From Dichetophora obliterata (taxonomy: Eukaryota; Arthropoda; Insecta; Diptera; Sciomyzidae), in contig OY986438.1 in the NCBI GenBank assembly GCA_963920525.1, forward strand, positions 75,624,136 to 75,688,135: DNA of 64,000 nt, in the 5' to 3' direction. The position numbers were made by a program, and so were the translations under genes. Below the pieces are notes generated by a model, which was not told where the DNA came from, did not search any database, and saw nothing but the letters and a program-made list of their open reading frames with translations. This document shows, in pieces, positions 22,661 to 34,400 of the stretch; the stretch's first letter is position 1; each line of letters begins with the position of its first letter.

Positions 22661-24299
22661 ACTGTTTTTAAAACCATTTAAAAAAATCATGTTTTGACTC
22701 AAATCTGGGAACACTAAAAATGTTCGTGTGCTAATGCATGACATCATATCTTTAGTTTCCCCACTGAGCCAGTTCGACACAAGTTTACTTTTTTGATATA
22801 AAACTGATCTACTTTTACTAGAATAATCGCATGCGCAACAATAAAAAATAGCGCTCGATGATGCAGATACTAAAAGGCTAGCTGTTTGTACAAAATAATT
22901 ATATTTGCATGTGCATTTTATTGCTGCGATAAGAACTACAAAAACATACTGTCAATGTTTTTTATTTAATCAGCAACGCAACTCTCTTGTTTTCTTTCCC
23001 TTTACCAAAAGACCCACCGAAATGTTTCTGTGTATCTGCCCACACAAATGTTTCCATTTACTGCGTAAAACACAATTCAGACACCAACGACGAAAACAAG
23101 ACAGAAACCAGCAGCAAGCGCAGTTTCACTTCAAGTTAGCTTTAAACTGTGCGGTTAGCTCGAAACTTCATAAATAATATATTACCCGGATTTTCGAGTA
23201 ACCGGACTTTTTTCGGATATCGATAGACTTAGTCACCCAAACAAAGCTCGAAAAACAGAACAATAATATTTTCCATCTGAGTGGCATTAATGCCTTATTT
23301 TTACTAAGATTTGAGTACGTTCCAGTGCTATTCCAGTGACGTCCCAGTGTTTTTAATAATTTTTAAAAACCTGTACTTAGTTTAAAAATACTATCTTAAC
23401 CCATTAATGCTCACTACCAGAACCCGTTGAGTTTAGCTTTTGAAATTTTCAGCATAAATTTGTATTATTATTAAAGGAGTCTGTAAATAGAGAAATAAAA
23501 AAACATAAAACTTAAAAAATTAGAAAAATTATAAATTGGAAATTTTTCATTTCATAGCGCAGTCGTTCAATTTTTACCTTATGCACTTTTTTAATTATAT
23601 TTTATTTATTTTTTTATGTTAATAAAACAAAATAATTTTTTGATACTGATAAATTTTTTAAAAATGTATGAAATTATTTAAAAGACCATTCATTACAACT
23701 TAAAAGATTCACTTTTAAAAAATATCCATCTAAAAAATTAACGCGGCAGTTGAACATTTTTCAATTATTACAAGGATTATTAAATGAATTAAAAAAATGC
23801 TTACATGAAAAATTTCAGTCTTCTAAATAATTTGAGTTCAAAAGATAGGAACCGAATAAAGAACCAATTTATATTTTTTCTATATATGTTTTCACTATGG
23901 CCCTCATTATGAGCCACTTTCGATCTTCGACTGTAGTCGAATGGCCTGATCGAACGAATTTGCATTTGGTATTATAACGTGCTTTCTACAAAGAGTAGCG
24001 ATATTGTGAATTTCGTTAATTTGGTTTGTTCACGGTAGTATATTTATATCAGATGATCGTTATATTTACATTTTTAACAATTATTGCCCTGCAAGCATCG
24101 CATAAAAAGAAAAATTCTATTCGACTGAAAATTCGATGAACATCGAACATTTCGATAATCGGTTTCAGAAATTAAAATGTAAGAAGAAACTTGGTGATGT
24201 TATTTATTGGTGAGCAACATTAAACAGAAACATAGTTGAAAAATTAGAACATAACGGTAAAACAAAATTAAATCAAACCAAAGCTTTAAAAACGAGCTC
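22661..24299. other. Unassigned AT-rich interval
   Basis: No supported gene. A 90-residue frame at 22905-23177 has no recognisable domain. A perfect 16-bp palindrome TTCGACTGTAGTCGAA lies near 23926. If the importin-alpha gene continues upstream, this would be intron or promoter. Confidence 0.35.
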
Positions 24300-24329
24300 A
24301 TATTGAAAGTCGGGCAGATAGGGAATTCA

Positions 24330-25094
24330 ATGCTAAAACTAAAAATTTAATATTTTGTTGCCAATCCTTTTTCTTTTATGACTGCCTGCAGCCTTTTTGG
24401 CATGGGTGCAACCATATTTTTACAAACATCAGCTCCAATCTAATTCCACTCTTCACTTAGGATACTTTTTAATACATCTTTAGTTGCCCATCTCTGATGC
24501 TGCACTCTGGGTTCAAGTTTATCCCATAGATGTTCTATAACATTTTAATAACAAGGCCCATTGTGAGGTTGTTTTTATGACATTTGGATAAATATCAAGT
24601 ACACAATTCTTTACCAAGAGCGTCGTATGTTTCAGGTCATTGTCTTGGTAAAACTCAAAATTGTCTGCAATTTCTTGTTTAACCGCACTTTCTTTTACGT
24701 GCGTCATGAGAATGTCAAGGCACATATTTTAGTCCATTATACTAAATTATCAATAAAATTAATCCTTCCAACATCAAACGCAGCCCCAAATCATGACTGA
24801 TCCTCTACCATGCTTAACCGTATGTTTAAAATTTTTATTGCAAAATTCTTCATTCGGTTTCCGCTTTCCATTTGAGCCAAATAAATTAAATTAACTCTCA
24901 TCGGTTACCAAAACCTTAAATAAATGTTTATAATTAAAAAGTGCTAAATATCCCAATTTATTCTGCTAACCTATTAACCTTGTTCTAGAATGAAAAGTCT
25001 TTGGTCACTTGCTCACGCGCGAAACTGAGGAGTTCTTTTATATTTGTCTTGCTAATACATTTTTTTTCGTGCTACTCTTCATTTAATCAATTTT
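24330..25094 (-). pseudogene. Tc1 transposase, central and C-terminal part
   Basis: Minus-strand blocks in order: LLSFAREQVTKDFSF, VLVTDES.FNLFGSNGKR (first catalytic Asp), KHTVKHGRGSVMIWGC, then FEFYQDNDLKHTTLLVKN (second catalytic Asp). The C-terminal region ends near 24340. Several frameshifts and stops disable it. The family cuts and pastes at TA dinucleotides. Confidence 0.8.
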
Positions 25095-25132
25095 TTTTAA
25101 AACTCTTCAAATTGTTTCTGAGTGTTCACTCT

Positions 25133-25312
25133 TTTAGTGTACGCGTAAATAATTAATTCGTACAATAATAAATCTTCCTTTTTTTGAATCAGTTTCTTAT
25201 TCTCTAAAAATATTTTTTTAATTTCATAAATTGAAAAGAAATGAATGTATGATAAAATTATTTTTTTAAGCAAACAGTAAAAAATTACAAAGTAAAGATT
25301 AGAAACCCTACA
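25133..25312 (-). repeat. 3' LTR of the CsRn1-like element
   Basis: 180-bp direct repeat partner of 28835-29014. It starts (minus) TGTAGGGTTTCTAATC and ends CGTACACTAAA. About seven differences from the 5' LTR. Confidence 0.85.
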
Positions 25313-25469
25313 TTGCTTCCACTTTAATGAATACATACATTTTTTATTAAAACCTAACGAATTTTGATTTTAATGTGCGAGGAACAATATTGGTTGATGA
25401 CGAAGAACAATTATCATCACTGTATTCATGGTATTGAAAAAGGCTGGTTTTAGTCTATCTATTGAAATT

Positions 25470-25829
25470 TTATATTGTTTTCCTTAATTTTAACTTCGAA
25501 ATATTTTGGAAAACCCTGCAAACTCTGCAACGAAATCTGCAAACCCATCCATTAAAAAAAGTTTTACAAATTGTCTCTGCTTTAATGTCAGAGATATGGA
25601 AGGCCTCAGGCCAACGGCTAAAGCGATCAATACATGTAACTAAATACGTATATCCTTCTGAAGGCGGCAGAGGGCCTACAAGATCAATATTTACTTCCTT
25701 AAAACGTCCACTACTTAAAGGAAATGTTCCGCCTGGACTAATGGTATGTCTTGATATTTTTGATCTTCGACTAGGAATACAGCACCTGGTCCAATGAACG
25801 ATGTCCTTGTTCATAGATGGCCAAAACAA
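25470..25829 (-). pseudogene. CsRn1-like integrase, truncated
   Basis: The frame has MFWPSMNKDIVHWTRCC, then SGRFKEVNIDLVGPLPPSEG (first catalytic Asp of the DDE triad) and YLVTCIDRFSRWPEAF. It then loses similarity after KTFFNGWV, so the second Asp and the Glu are gone. The stretch 25830-26017 between it and RNase H keeps integrase N-terminal traces only with frameshifts. Confidence 0.8.
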
Positions 25830-26017
25830 TTTTTTTGTTATGAGTCTTTTTGTTGCTCTAACTCCTGGATGCGAAAGCGAATGTGAATTCTTGAAGACAG
25901 CTTCTCGAAAATTTTTCGGTACGTAAGGACGTGCAACTCCAGTATCTACATCACAATATAGTTGATAGTCACTGTTCAGGAGTGTTATAAGCTTGAGATT
26001 CTAATTACCAGTAGACT

Positions 26018-27675
26018 TCAATATTTGTTTAGTTCTGCATCGTCTTTCTGAGCTTGCGACATCTTCATAAAATCAATTGATTTGAATGCAATAGATTCTA
26101 CTCGTGATAAAGCGTCGGCGACGATATTATCCGATCCAGAAAGGTGAATGATATCTGTTGAAAATTGCGCTATAAAGTCTAGATGACGACACTGACGAGG
26201 AGAAGCTTTATTTAGATTTTGCTGGAATGCATAAATTAAATGTTTATGATCCGTAAAAATTTTAAATTGGCGTCCTTCCAAAAAATATGTAAAATACATG
26301 ATTCCGGAATACATAGCAAGTAGCTCACGGTCATATGTGCTATTATTAATTTGAGCTGGAGAAAACTTTTTTGAAAAAAATCCCAAAGGTTTCCAAGCGT
26401 TGTTGACAACTGAAGCACCCATGCCGAAATTGCTTGCATCGACTTTCAGTGCTAGAGGGACTCCAGGTAAGGGGAAAGACAGGATTGTTGTTTCAGCGAT
26501 TTCTCTCTTACATTTATTGAAAGCTGCTATAGTCTCATCGTTCCATGAAACAGGTCGCATGTCATTCTTCTTTGCGCCCATCAGATAATTATTTAGTGGC
26601 GCTTGCGTTTCAGCACCTTTTGGCAAAAATTTCTATAGAAATTAATCAATGCCAAAAATTGTCTCAGCGACTTTATAGTGGGCGGAAGCTTAAATTTTTG
26701 AATAGCCCCAACCTTCTTTTGCATGGGACCTATTCCATCTTCAGAAATTTTGTGTCCTAAGGAATCAAGTTCGGTTACTCCCAAAACGCACTTTCCAAAA
26801 TTCATTAAAATTCCATAGCTTTTGAATCTATCAAAAAGCAGACGTAAGTGCTGAAGGTGTTCCTCGGATGACTTGGAAAAAACCAAAATATCATCTAAGT
26901 ATACAACGACAAATTCAAGACCTCTTACAACTTCGTCCATTAAGCGTTGAAAGGTTTGTGCCGCACTGCATAATCCAAAAGGCATTCTAAGGAACTCGAA
27001 TAACCCGAATGGAGTAATTACAGCTGTTTTAGGAATATCTTCTGTGGCGACTGGGATCTGGTAGTAGGCTTTTATAAAATCAAATTTTGAAAAAATTTTA
27101 GTTCCTGCCATTGCCAACGTGAAATCGGTAAGGTATGGGATGGGGTATTTATCAGGAAGGGTGATTTTATTTAGATCCCTATAATCCCTACACGGTCTCC
27201 AAGATCCATCGGCCTTTGGAACCATGTGCAGAGGATTTGTCCAATTGCTCTTCCTGCGCCGAATAATACCCTTGTCCAAGAGATATTGAAATTCATTTTT
27301 CGCTGTGGCTAGTTTTTGTGGATCTAGTCTTCTTGGACGAGCCTTAACTGCATTTCCTTTTGTTGTTATGTGATGTAAAACCTGATGCTTGCAGACAAAC
27401 GTTAAGTTGTTCTGAGTAAAGAGTTCAAGAAACTGTTTTAAAAGAATATGATACTCGGTATCTCCAGCTAATATCTCAATTCTAATTAAAGGATCATGAC
27501 AAGTGTGTGCTGGTGAAGTAAGCAAGGTAGTGCCATCAACAAGTTTTTTGTTGGTGAGATCTGGTAGCAGATGAAAGAATCGAAGAAAGTCTGCTCCAAT
27601 GATAGCTCGTGACACTTTTGCCAAAATAAATTTCCATCTAAAACAACGACGAAGTCCTAAATGAAGTTCTAACAA
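26018..27675 (-). pseudogene. CsRn1-like reverse transcriptase and RNase H
   Basis: The 360-residue frame (26593-27675) carries the RT: WTNPLHMVPKADGSWRPCRD, SKFDFIKAYYQIPVA, FGLFEFLRMPFGLCSAAQTF and VVVYLDDILVFS (active site YLDD). A frameshift near 26627 leads into the second frame (26018-26626) with RNase H: LALKVDASNFGMGAS, NSTYDRELLAMY, FKIFTDHKHLIYAF, DNIVADALSRV. Apart from that shift the polymerase is well kept. Confidence 0.9.
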
Positions 27676-28361
27676 CTTATCGCCGAATGTTGGTATTTCA
27701 TGGTTGTTTGCAGCGTAAAGTACCAGTTTGGTAGGGCGATCAGAAGAATTGCAAGAGAAATATCTGCTCCAGAATTAATTAAGAATTAATGCTTTGTTTT
27801 TCGTTCGGTTATAAAAAGTCGGCCAGATTGACAAACCTCCATCTTCAGTGACCGAAATATCTGTTGATGAAGATTTTATTTTTTACTGGTAAAATTGCAT
27901 GGTTGAATACATTTGCTGGCTTTGTTGGAAAAACGCCAGTGATACCAACAAAGCCCAGAAGCTTTGCGATGACGTGAGCGATCTCTGGAAGGTTGAGAAC
28001 GATCTCTGGAAGACTGAGAACGGTCTCGTGATGGGTATACCTTAACGGTAGAACGCGCGCGACTTTCTAGTGCATCGATGCGAGTTATAATATCGTCTAT
28101 TTTGCTTAAAATGATATTGGAAGAGTTGGATCGTTGCGGAGTAGGATTTACCTCAGCAACATATAGAGCAGATGATGGTTAAAATTGTTCACATATTTTG
28201 TCTGCAAGACAGGCTAATTTCTCTAGGTCAGAGGTATCCGTAACAGCCAGGATGCATTTTATTTTTTCAGGGAGACGTTCCAGAAAAAGTGTACGTTAAA
28301 TATCTGCAATAACCCTAGTTCCAGCCAGAGATTTCATGCGATGCATCAAAGGCGACGGTTT
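27676..28361 (-). pseudogene. CsRn1-like gag C-terminus and protease, decayed
   Basis: Minus-strand fragments in several frames: RTLFLERLPEKIKCILAV and ALESRARSTVKVYPSRDRSQ, with three repeats of SRDRSQ/SRDRS, and a degenerate zinc-knuckle region. Then FLINSGADISL, a protease active site with Asn-Ser instead of the usual Asp-Thr/Ser. Frame breaks are frequent here. Confidence 0.6.
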
Positions 28362-28817
28362 CTAATCACCCAGTTCTAACCCACCTAGTAGCTTTTTAAG
28401 TTGTCCTTCATCCGACTCCGCGAAGTGCTTTATAATTCTCGACTTGATTGTTGAGTATTTGTAATTATCCGGAGGACTTTTGATGATATCTTTGACAACG
28501 AAGAGTATAGCAGGGTCGAGATGACTTAAGAGATATTCAAATTTAGTTGAATCTTGGACGATCCCGGCTAAGTTAAAACTTGATTCAACTTGTAGAAACC
28601 ATATTTCAGGTTCTTCACGCCAAAATGGTGGTAATTTAGCGATGCGTGCTGCATAAATTTCTGGTGCTTTTTGAGGACGACTTCCGTGAAGTGGCGTTTC
28701 CTGAGTAGGTGCTCCAGCAGCGGTTCCGAATGGAGGTACATTATGAGATGTAGTTGCTTTTTGCAAAATATCTCCCGATGCAGACTCGTTGTCGCGTAAC
28801 ATGAACGGCATCTTCAA
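28362..28817 (-). pseudogene. CsRn1-like gag, N-terminal part
   Basis: 151-residue frame beginning near the primer site. The conserved block IAKLPPFWREEPEIWFLQVE with SSFNLAGIVQDSTKFEYLL and KKLLGGLELGD is typical of Gypsy Gag in arthropod CsRn1-like elements. A TAG at 28362-28364 cuts it. Confidence 0.8.
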
Positions 28818-28834
28818 TAAGCGGGGTCACCAAA

Positions 28835-29014
28835 TTTAGTGTACGCGTAAATAAAAAATTCGTACAATAATAAATCTTCCTTTTTTTGAATCAGTTTTTT
28901 ATTCTCTAAAAATATTTTTTTAATTTCATAAATTTAAAAGAAATGAATGTCTGATAAAATTATTTTTTTAAACAAACAGTAAAAAATTACAAAGTAAAGA
29001 TTAGAAATCCTACA
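28835..29014 (-). repeat. 5' LTR of the CsRn1-like element
   Basis: Partner of 25133-25312. Adjacent to the tRNA-Trp-type primer site (near 28820-28834) on the minus strand. Confidence 0.85.
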
Positions 29015-29280
29015 ACTCCTTTTCAAATTAAGTTTCAACATGACCTCTAGTTTTGGTGCAGATAAAAATGGGTCTTTTATTATTTCTCCTTTCATTCCTT
29101 TCATCTTTGGAGCTAAGTTTATTTTTAGCTACTGTACGTTCTTTATTGCATATTTTCTTATCTTGCATATAACGCTTGATTATATCGTGCACTGTTGATT
29201 TACTTTTTAAGACGATTTGTGAAATTTGTCGTTCGGATTTTTCTTTCAAATAATGATCTATCACGAGCTACCTTTCTGCC
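29015..29280 (-). pseudogene. Tc1 transposase, N-terminal part
   Basis: Minus-strand frame with KSERQISQIVLKSKSTVHDI, a paired-type helix-turn-helix, then KRYMQDKKICNKERT and KLSSKDERNERRN. These are the DNA-binding blocks of Tc1 transposases. It ends exactly where the CsRn1-like element begins, and the C-terminal half resumes at 25131. Confidence 0.8.
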
Positions 29281-29750
29281 GGTGATGATTAATTTCCTTT
29301 TCGAAAAATGTTCAGTTTTTTAAGTTATGCGTTTGACTGAAGTTTTTCCAACAGTAATAAAAAGTTTAAAGCAGGAATAACTGTTTACGGACCATGATTT
29401 GCATTTTTTCTTTACTTGCCCGACTTTGAAGCATTGCACACTTATGACAAAATAACACAAAAGAATAGCGGCAACAAACACACTACACCATTGGCCACTA
29501 ACTAATATATACAGACACACGCTACATTCTTATTCAAAGCATAGTAAAACCAGGCACACACACGGCAAGCAACAAATAAAATACTTTTCAGGCGACCAAA
29601 ACCCAAGAAAACTATAGAACCAAACAAAAAATTCCTAACTCTTTTTCACGCCATACCATATAAAAGGTCGACACAAAACCAACCAAATCAGCATTCTTTT
29701 AGATAAGCTCCGACTTTCATACCCATGAAAGTTTAGTTTAACTTTTTGGT

Positions 29751-29930
29751 CACAGTTGACTCACCGGCGACCCAGTTTCCTGGTTCATCCTTCTGAGTTT
29801 CTGTTTTTTATAAGGCCGCACTCGCAGTGAGGATCACCCTCTATCCATCTACGGAGTCGGCATACTTTTAATATGGTCGCAGTTGACTCACTGGCGAACC
29901 AGCTTGTTGGTTCATCTCTCTGAGTCTCTA
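29751..29930. repeat. Two-copy direct repeat
   Basis: GGTCACAGTTGACTCACCGG (29751) recurs as GGTCGCAGTTGACTCACTGG (29874), each followed by CCAG, GGTTCATC and CTGAGT. Period about 123 bp. It may be part of an LTR or SINE that I cannot name. Confidence 0.6.
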
Positions 29931-29964
29931 CGCTTTCTAGGGTACTGACACTGGCAATAGTTTC

Positions 29965-30290
29965 GAGGAATTACCTACCGATTACTGATTCCCGAAGCAC
30001 CGCATACCGATTATCGAATCACCGAATACCGAAGCACCGCATACCGATTACCGAAGCATCGCATACTTATTACCGAACCATCGCATACCAATTACCGAAC
30101 CATCGATTCCCAATAACCGAAGGAACGCATACCGATTACTGCAACACTGCATACCGATTACCGATGCACCGCATACCGATTACCGAAGCATTGCATATCG
30201 ATAACCTACGCATCGTATAACGAACTATCGATTACCGAAGCATCGCATAAGGATTATCGAAACACCACATACACATTACTAAAACTGGTG
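29965..30290. repeat. Minisatellite, about 22-bp unit
   Basis: About a dozen copies of ACCGATTACCGAAGCACCGC with drift run from 29965 to about 30290. No coding capacity. Confidence 0.85.
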
Positions 30291-30507
30291 ACGACGACAA
30301 CTTTGTGCTGCATTATATTATAATAAGAGAAGCATCAATAAAGCTTGGAATTATAATTAAAATTTAATCAACTACGTATTCATTTAATAATGGTTGAGGG
30401 ATCCTTTAACTGATCCTGGGTCGGCTGAATTACCTCAGCTTTCGAATAAGACCCCGTTAAAATTTTGTGGAAGAAAAGTATATTAAAAATTCGTGACATA
30501 GTATTTT
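30291..30507. other. Unassigned spacer before the palindrome
   Basis: Contains AACTGGTGACGACGACAAC (30282-30301) and AATAAAGCTTGG (30336), which resemble LTR and primer-site pieces, but no partner repeat is visible. It ends at the T tract of the non-LTR element. Confidence 0.3.
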
Positions 30508-32764
30508 TTTTTTTTAAGACTGAACCAACGCTCAGGGGATGCCCCCTATAAATGTGTAAGCATTGTGTTGATTCGGAAGATGGGTGATAGTTAGTTGGAG
30601 GGTGGATAGATGGAGTAGTGTCGGTGAATATTTGTTTTAAATTTGCGCAGCTCAAAACTGCGAGTGTGTTCGCAGGGAGAATATTCCACAACTTAACCGT
30701 GCGACCAAAGAACGAATTATCACGGTAATGCGAGGTTCTATTGGGCATCGATGCAATGGTAAAGGGGTGGGCTTGAACAGCTGCCCGTGTGAACCTGGGA
30801 AACACACGAGCTGGTGGCGTCAGGCCATGTATCTCCCTTGAGCACTTCCCATGGTAATACCTACACAGAAGGCTTAGGCAACCTACATTACGTCGATGCC
30901 CAAGAGAGTTGAGAGAGGATGAAATACTTTCATCCCCTATCATATATATCGCACGACGTTGAATTCGGTCCAGAAGCTCCAAATAAGATCTTGAAGCCCA
31001 TGCCAAAATGTGCGAACTGTACTCCATATTCGGCCTAATATATGAGGTGTAGATCATGCGAAGATCAGCTGAAGTGAAATATTTTTTGCACCGTTTTAGA
31101 AAACCTAGACACTTGCTCGCTTCTTTCGACACATCGAAAATATGATCATTCCAACGAATATCAGATTGGATCGATATGCCCATAACGTCAAGAGCGGCTG
31201 ATTCCACAAGATCCACACCATTTATAATTCACATGCTTGCAGGTTAACAGACAACACTGGGTCTTGCTTGCATTGAACTCTACTCTATTAGCAAGACCCC
31301 ACTGGGAGATTTTTTGTAGATCATTAAGGAGTGTGTCATTCATATTTTGCCTTTTTCTCTCAATCTCCATAGATCTTGGGCGTTTTTTGAATGAATATGA
31401 ATGACAAATGCTGCTGTCGTCCGCAAACGAATGTATTGGGTTGTGCGTCAACGACAGAAGGTCGTTGATAAAAACCAGAAACAAGGTTGGCGATAGAACT
31501 GAACCCTGCGATACTCCTGCGTTGATGGCGTGTTTCTCGGACGAAACACCGTCAACTAAGACTCGAATCGTTCTGTCCTTGAGGAAACACGTGACCCATC
31601 GAGCAAAGTTACCACTAAAACCATATACAACAAGTTTTGACGCGAGCGCTTTATGCCAAGCGCTTTTGAAATACCCAGAGCAACAACCCTGCTTTCGCCG
31701 AAAAAGTGAACGCATTTATTCCATTCCTCGGTTAAGAACGCCATTAGATCACCAGTAGAGCGAGCCCTACGGAAACCGTATTGACGGTCACTGAGCAGTT
31801 GGTTGTGCTCCAGATAGTTCACAACGTTGAAGTTTATTACGATCTCCATAACTTAGAGAGCGTAGAGCATATCGCAATGGGTCGGTAGTTTGCAGGGTTC
31901 GTGGCATCACCCTTTTTAGGTACCGGCTGGACATTTGCCACCTTCAAACAAGATGGAAATATTTCTGTTCTGTAGGAGATGGTGAAAAGGTTGCGCAAAG
32001 GCCGAGCCAGCGAAGAAGCACACATTTTAAGCACAATTGGCGGTATGCCATCTAGACCAGAGGCTTTGTTAACGTTGAGATTTGTAAGGACCCTTTTAAC
32101 TGCTCTCGTTCGAAAGTAGAAGAAAGCAGAAGATCCACCCTCAACAAAGGGCAGTGGCTGACTGCTATCCGAGAGAGTGGAATTTTGTGCAAACAATCTA
32201 GCCAATAGGTTCACTTTATCAGCCGAGTCAGTGAAGATTTGGTCATCTTTTGAAAGAGCTGGAATCGATGACGATGTCTGGCTTTTAATTCTTTTAACAA
32301 ATGACCAAAATTTTTTGCTCCCTTTGGGGCAGAGAAGAACCTATTTTCGAATGCGAGCATCGTGCAGAAACTTTTCGCGTTTTAAAATTGCATTACAGCG
32401 ATTCCTTGCCTCGATGCGAATTTTAGTGTCGGAATTCTTGTTAGAAGCTAATTCTGAAAGGCTTCCTCTTTGGACCTGACTGCAATCCTGCAAGTCTCAT
32501 TTAACCATGAGTGATCTTTTAGTTTAATGCTTCTCATCTTATTGGGAATGAAAGGCCGCATACCCAATAAAATAATTTCTTGTACCACGACAGCCGCGGC
32601 ATTCACATTTCTATCAGCGAAACATAATTTCCAGTCCAATTTGCCTTTCCATAAAACCATGCAGTCCTCTTCGGGGCTTTAGGCGTAGAGGTGCAGGGGT
32701 TAGAATATGGAAAAACAGCGGAGATGGTACAAAGGTCCGAGTTACCAAGAGATGCGTTGACACT
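30508..32764 (-). pseudogene. Non-LTR element A, RT and C-terminal part (left copy)
   Basis: Minus-strand pieces of ORF2 in order: FADRNVNAAAVVVQEIILLG (32448-32660); TNLNVNKASGLDGIPPIVL and VPKKGDATNPANYRPIAI (31837-32214); LSDRQYGFRRARSTGDLMAF (31556-31849); NAGVSQGSVLSPTLFLVFIN and SFADDSSICHS, the FADD active site (31188-31715); then the C-terminal YLELLDRIQRRAIYMIGDES and TVKLWNILPA (30524-31216). Frames change at least four times, so the protein is dead. The poly(A) tail shows as T14 at 30508-30523. Jockey/CR1-like by its RT motifs; the clade is not certain. Confidence 0.85.
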
Positions 32765-33171
32765 TGTGAGGACGTAAGTCGTTTACACTCGTTTGCGTCC
32801 TCAAGTAAGCCGAAGGCGGAGGATTTGAAAAAAAATTAAAATTATTTTTTTTGAGTTATATATACCCTATGATTATTTGTAAACACCGATAGTTTCTTAT
32901 TAAGGATAGTTTAGGCTAGGGAAAATTCCAAATTGGTTAGTAAACAGGCAGCGTGTAAACGATCGCTAGGCGAAAGGATTTTTATCGGCTACCAACACTG
33001 CACTAAGTTGAGTACCACCGCCATCATGTATAGCAAAACCTACCTACACCAAACCCACCATACTGACACGGTGACTAAAAAACTTAGCTGGCTACATGTT
33101 CGACCAGCGCAAGAAAATTCATTCTTGCTGCGGCCGCCACTTAGGTAAGTCATCAACTTCGCTTTAACTCT

Positions 33172-33952
33172 AACTCTTGCGCTAAGGCCTTCTAAGTCTT
33201 TCGCTAGGGCCGTTGCCTAGTACGCCAGGAACATTTTTTTTCACGAAATTTTTCTATGTCTTTTCGACTCGAAATTTTTCTAAGTCTTTTTTTAAGTAAA
33301 ATTTTTCTAGGTCTTTTAGTCAAGAAAAATTTCTAAGTCTTTCGCTAGGGCCTTTGCCTAGTACGCCAGGGACATTTTTTTTAAGAAAATTTTTCTAAGT
33401 CTTTTCAACATGAAAATTTTCTAAGTCTTATTTTTAAGAAAATTTTTCTAAGTCTTTTCGACACGAAAATTTTCTAAGATTTTTTTTTTAGTAAAATTTT
33501 TCTAAGTCTTTTGGACACGAAAAATTTCTAAGTCTTTCGCTAGGGCCGTTGCCTAGTACGCCAGGGACATTTTTTTTTAAGAAAATTTTTCTAAGTCTTT
33601 TCGACATGAAAATTTTCTAAGTCTTATTTTTAAGAAAATTTTTCTAAGTCTTTTCGACACGAAAATTTTCTAAGTCTTTTTTTAAGAGAATTTTTCTAAG
33701 TCTTTTAGTCAAGAAAAATTTCTAAGTCTTTCGCTAAGGCCGTTGCCTAGTACGCCAGGGGCATTTTTTTTAGAAAAATTTCTAAGTCTTTCGCTAGGGC
33801 CGTTGCCTAGTACGCCAGGGACATTTTTTTTAAGAGAAAATTTTTCTAAGTCTTTACGACATGAAAATTTTCTAAGTCTTATTTTAAGAAAATTTTTCTA
33901 AGTCTTTTCGACATGAAAATTTTCTAAGTCTTTCGTCATGGCCGTCGCCTAG
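33172..33952. repeat. Tandem array inside the 2-kb element (left copy)
   Basis: Nested units: short TTTCTAAGTCTTTT modules about 30-40 bp long, grouped with a conserved GCTAGGGCCGTTGCCTAGTA module that recurs at about 33200, 33345, 33540, 33737 and 33795. GC-rich modules alternate with AT-rich ones. No coding capacity. Confidence 0.85.
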
Positions 33953-34145
33953 TACATCGAGAATTCTCTTTTTCCCTTCGAGACTTTCGGGTACCATTAC
34001 GCCGCGTGGTCGGCACGCTAGAACGTAGGTTGCGCTCGTCAAATCACGCCACTCGACCAGCAGAACGGGACTTGAGTAAATAAACGCTACACCGCCTGGC
34101 ACGTGCCGAGTTGGTTTTTTTTCTTTGGTTGGAGGAAAAGAAACA

Positions 34146-34400
34146 AGACAAACAAGCCACCGACGCGTTCCCTCCCCGCAGCTGTCCACCCACTGATGAA
34201 TGCGTTTCCGAGATGTCTTTAGGTTATTTTTTTTATATCTCGGCTGCGCCGCGCTCGGTAACTTGCTACGTCAAACAAACCCGTCGACGCGTTCTCGCCA
34301 CATAGTTATCCACCCACTGTTGAATGCGTTTCCGAGATGTCTCTAGGTTATTTTTTTTATATCTCGGCTACGCCGCGCGCGGTAATTTGCTACATTTTAA
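34146..34400. repeat. Two-copy repeat inside the 2-kb element (left copy)
   Basis: GCGTTTCCGAGATGTC, then TAGGTTATTTTTTTTATATC and CGGCTGCGCCGCGCTCGG, occurs at about 34201 and again at about 34327, a 126-bp period. CACGCGTTC/CCACCCACTG modules accompany each copy. Confidence 0.75.

Larger units (their letters stand above)
25132..29014 (-). mobile_element. CsRn1-like Gypsy LTR retrotransposon
   Basis: Two 180-bp LTRs (25133-25312 and 28835-29014, about 96% identical) bracket gag and pol on the minus strand. Just inside the 5' LTR the minus strand reads TTTGGTGACCCCG, a primer site of the tRNA-Trp type used by the CsRn1 clade. ACTC flanks the element on both sides (25128-25131, 29015-29018), a 4-bp target duplication. 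The integrase C-terminal half is missing, so this is an internally deleted copy. It sits inside the Tc1 transposase gene. Confidence 0.85.
24300..29440 (-). mobile_element. Tc1-family DNA transposon split by an LTR element
   Basis: Transposase pieces lie at 24330-25094 (C-terminal half) and 29015-29280 (N-terminal half) on the minus strand, with a complete LTR element (25132-29014) between them. Inverted TTGAAAGTCGGGCA-like motifs lie at about 24304 and complement at about 29417, marking the element's ends roughly. Outer limits are not exact. Confidence 0.7.

Noticed and set aside
22905..23177. 90-residue frame considered as the missing importin-alpha exon
   Set aside because: It is on the plus strand, opposite to the gene, and lacks the Arg-rich importin-beta-binding pattern.
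29015..30300. CRISPR-like array at the 22-bp repeats
   Set aside because: Units are contiguous and degenerate without unique spacers, in a clearly eukaryotic context; this is a minisatellite.
33884..34189. 101-residue frame (mirrored at 42843-43148)
   Set aside because: Runs through the tandem array and the LTR-like element. Its ends are repeat units and no domain is visible.
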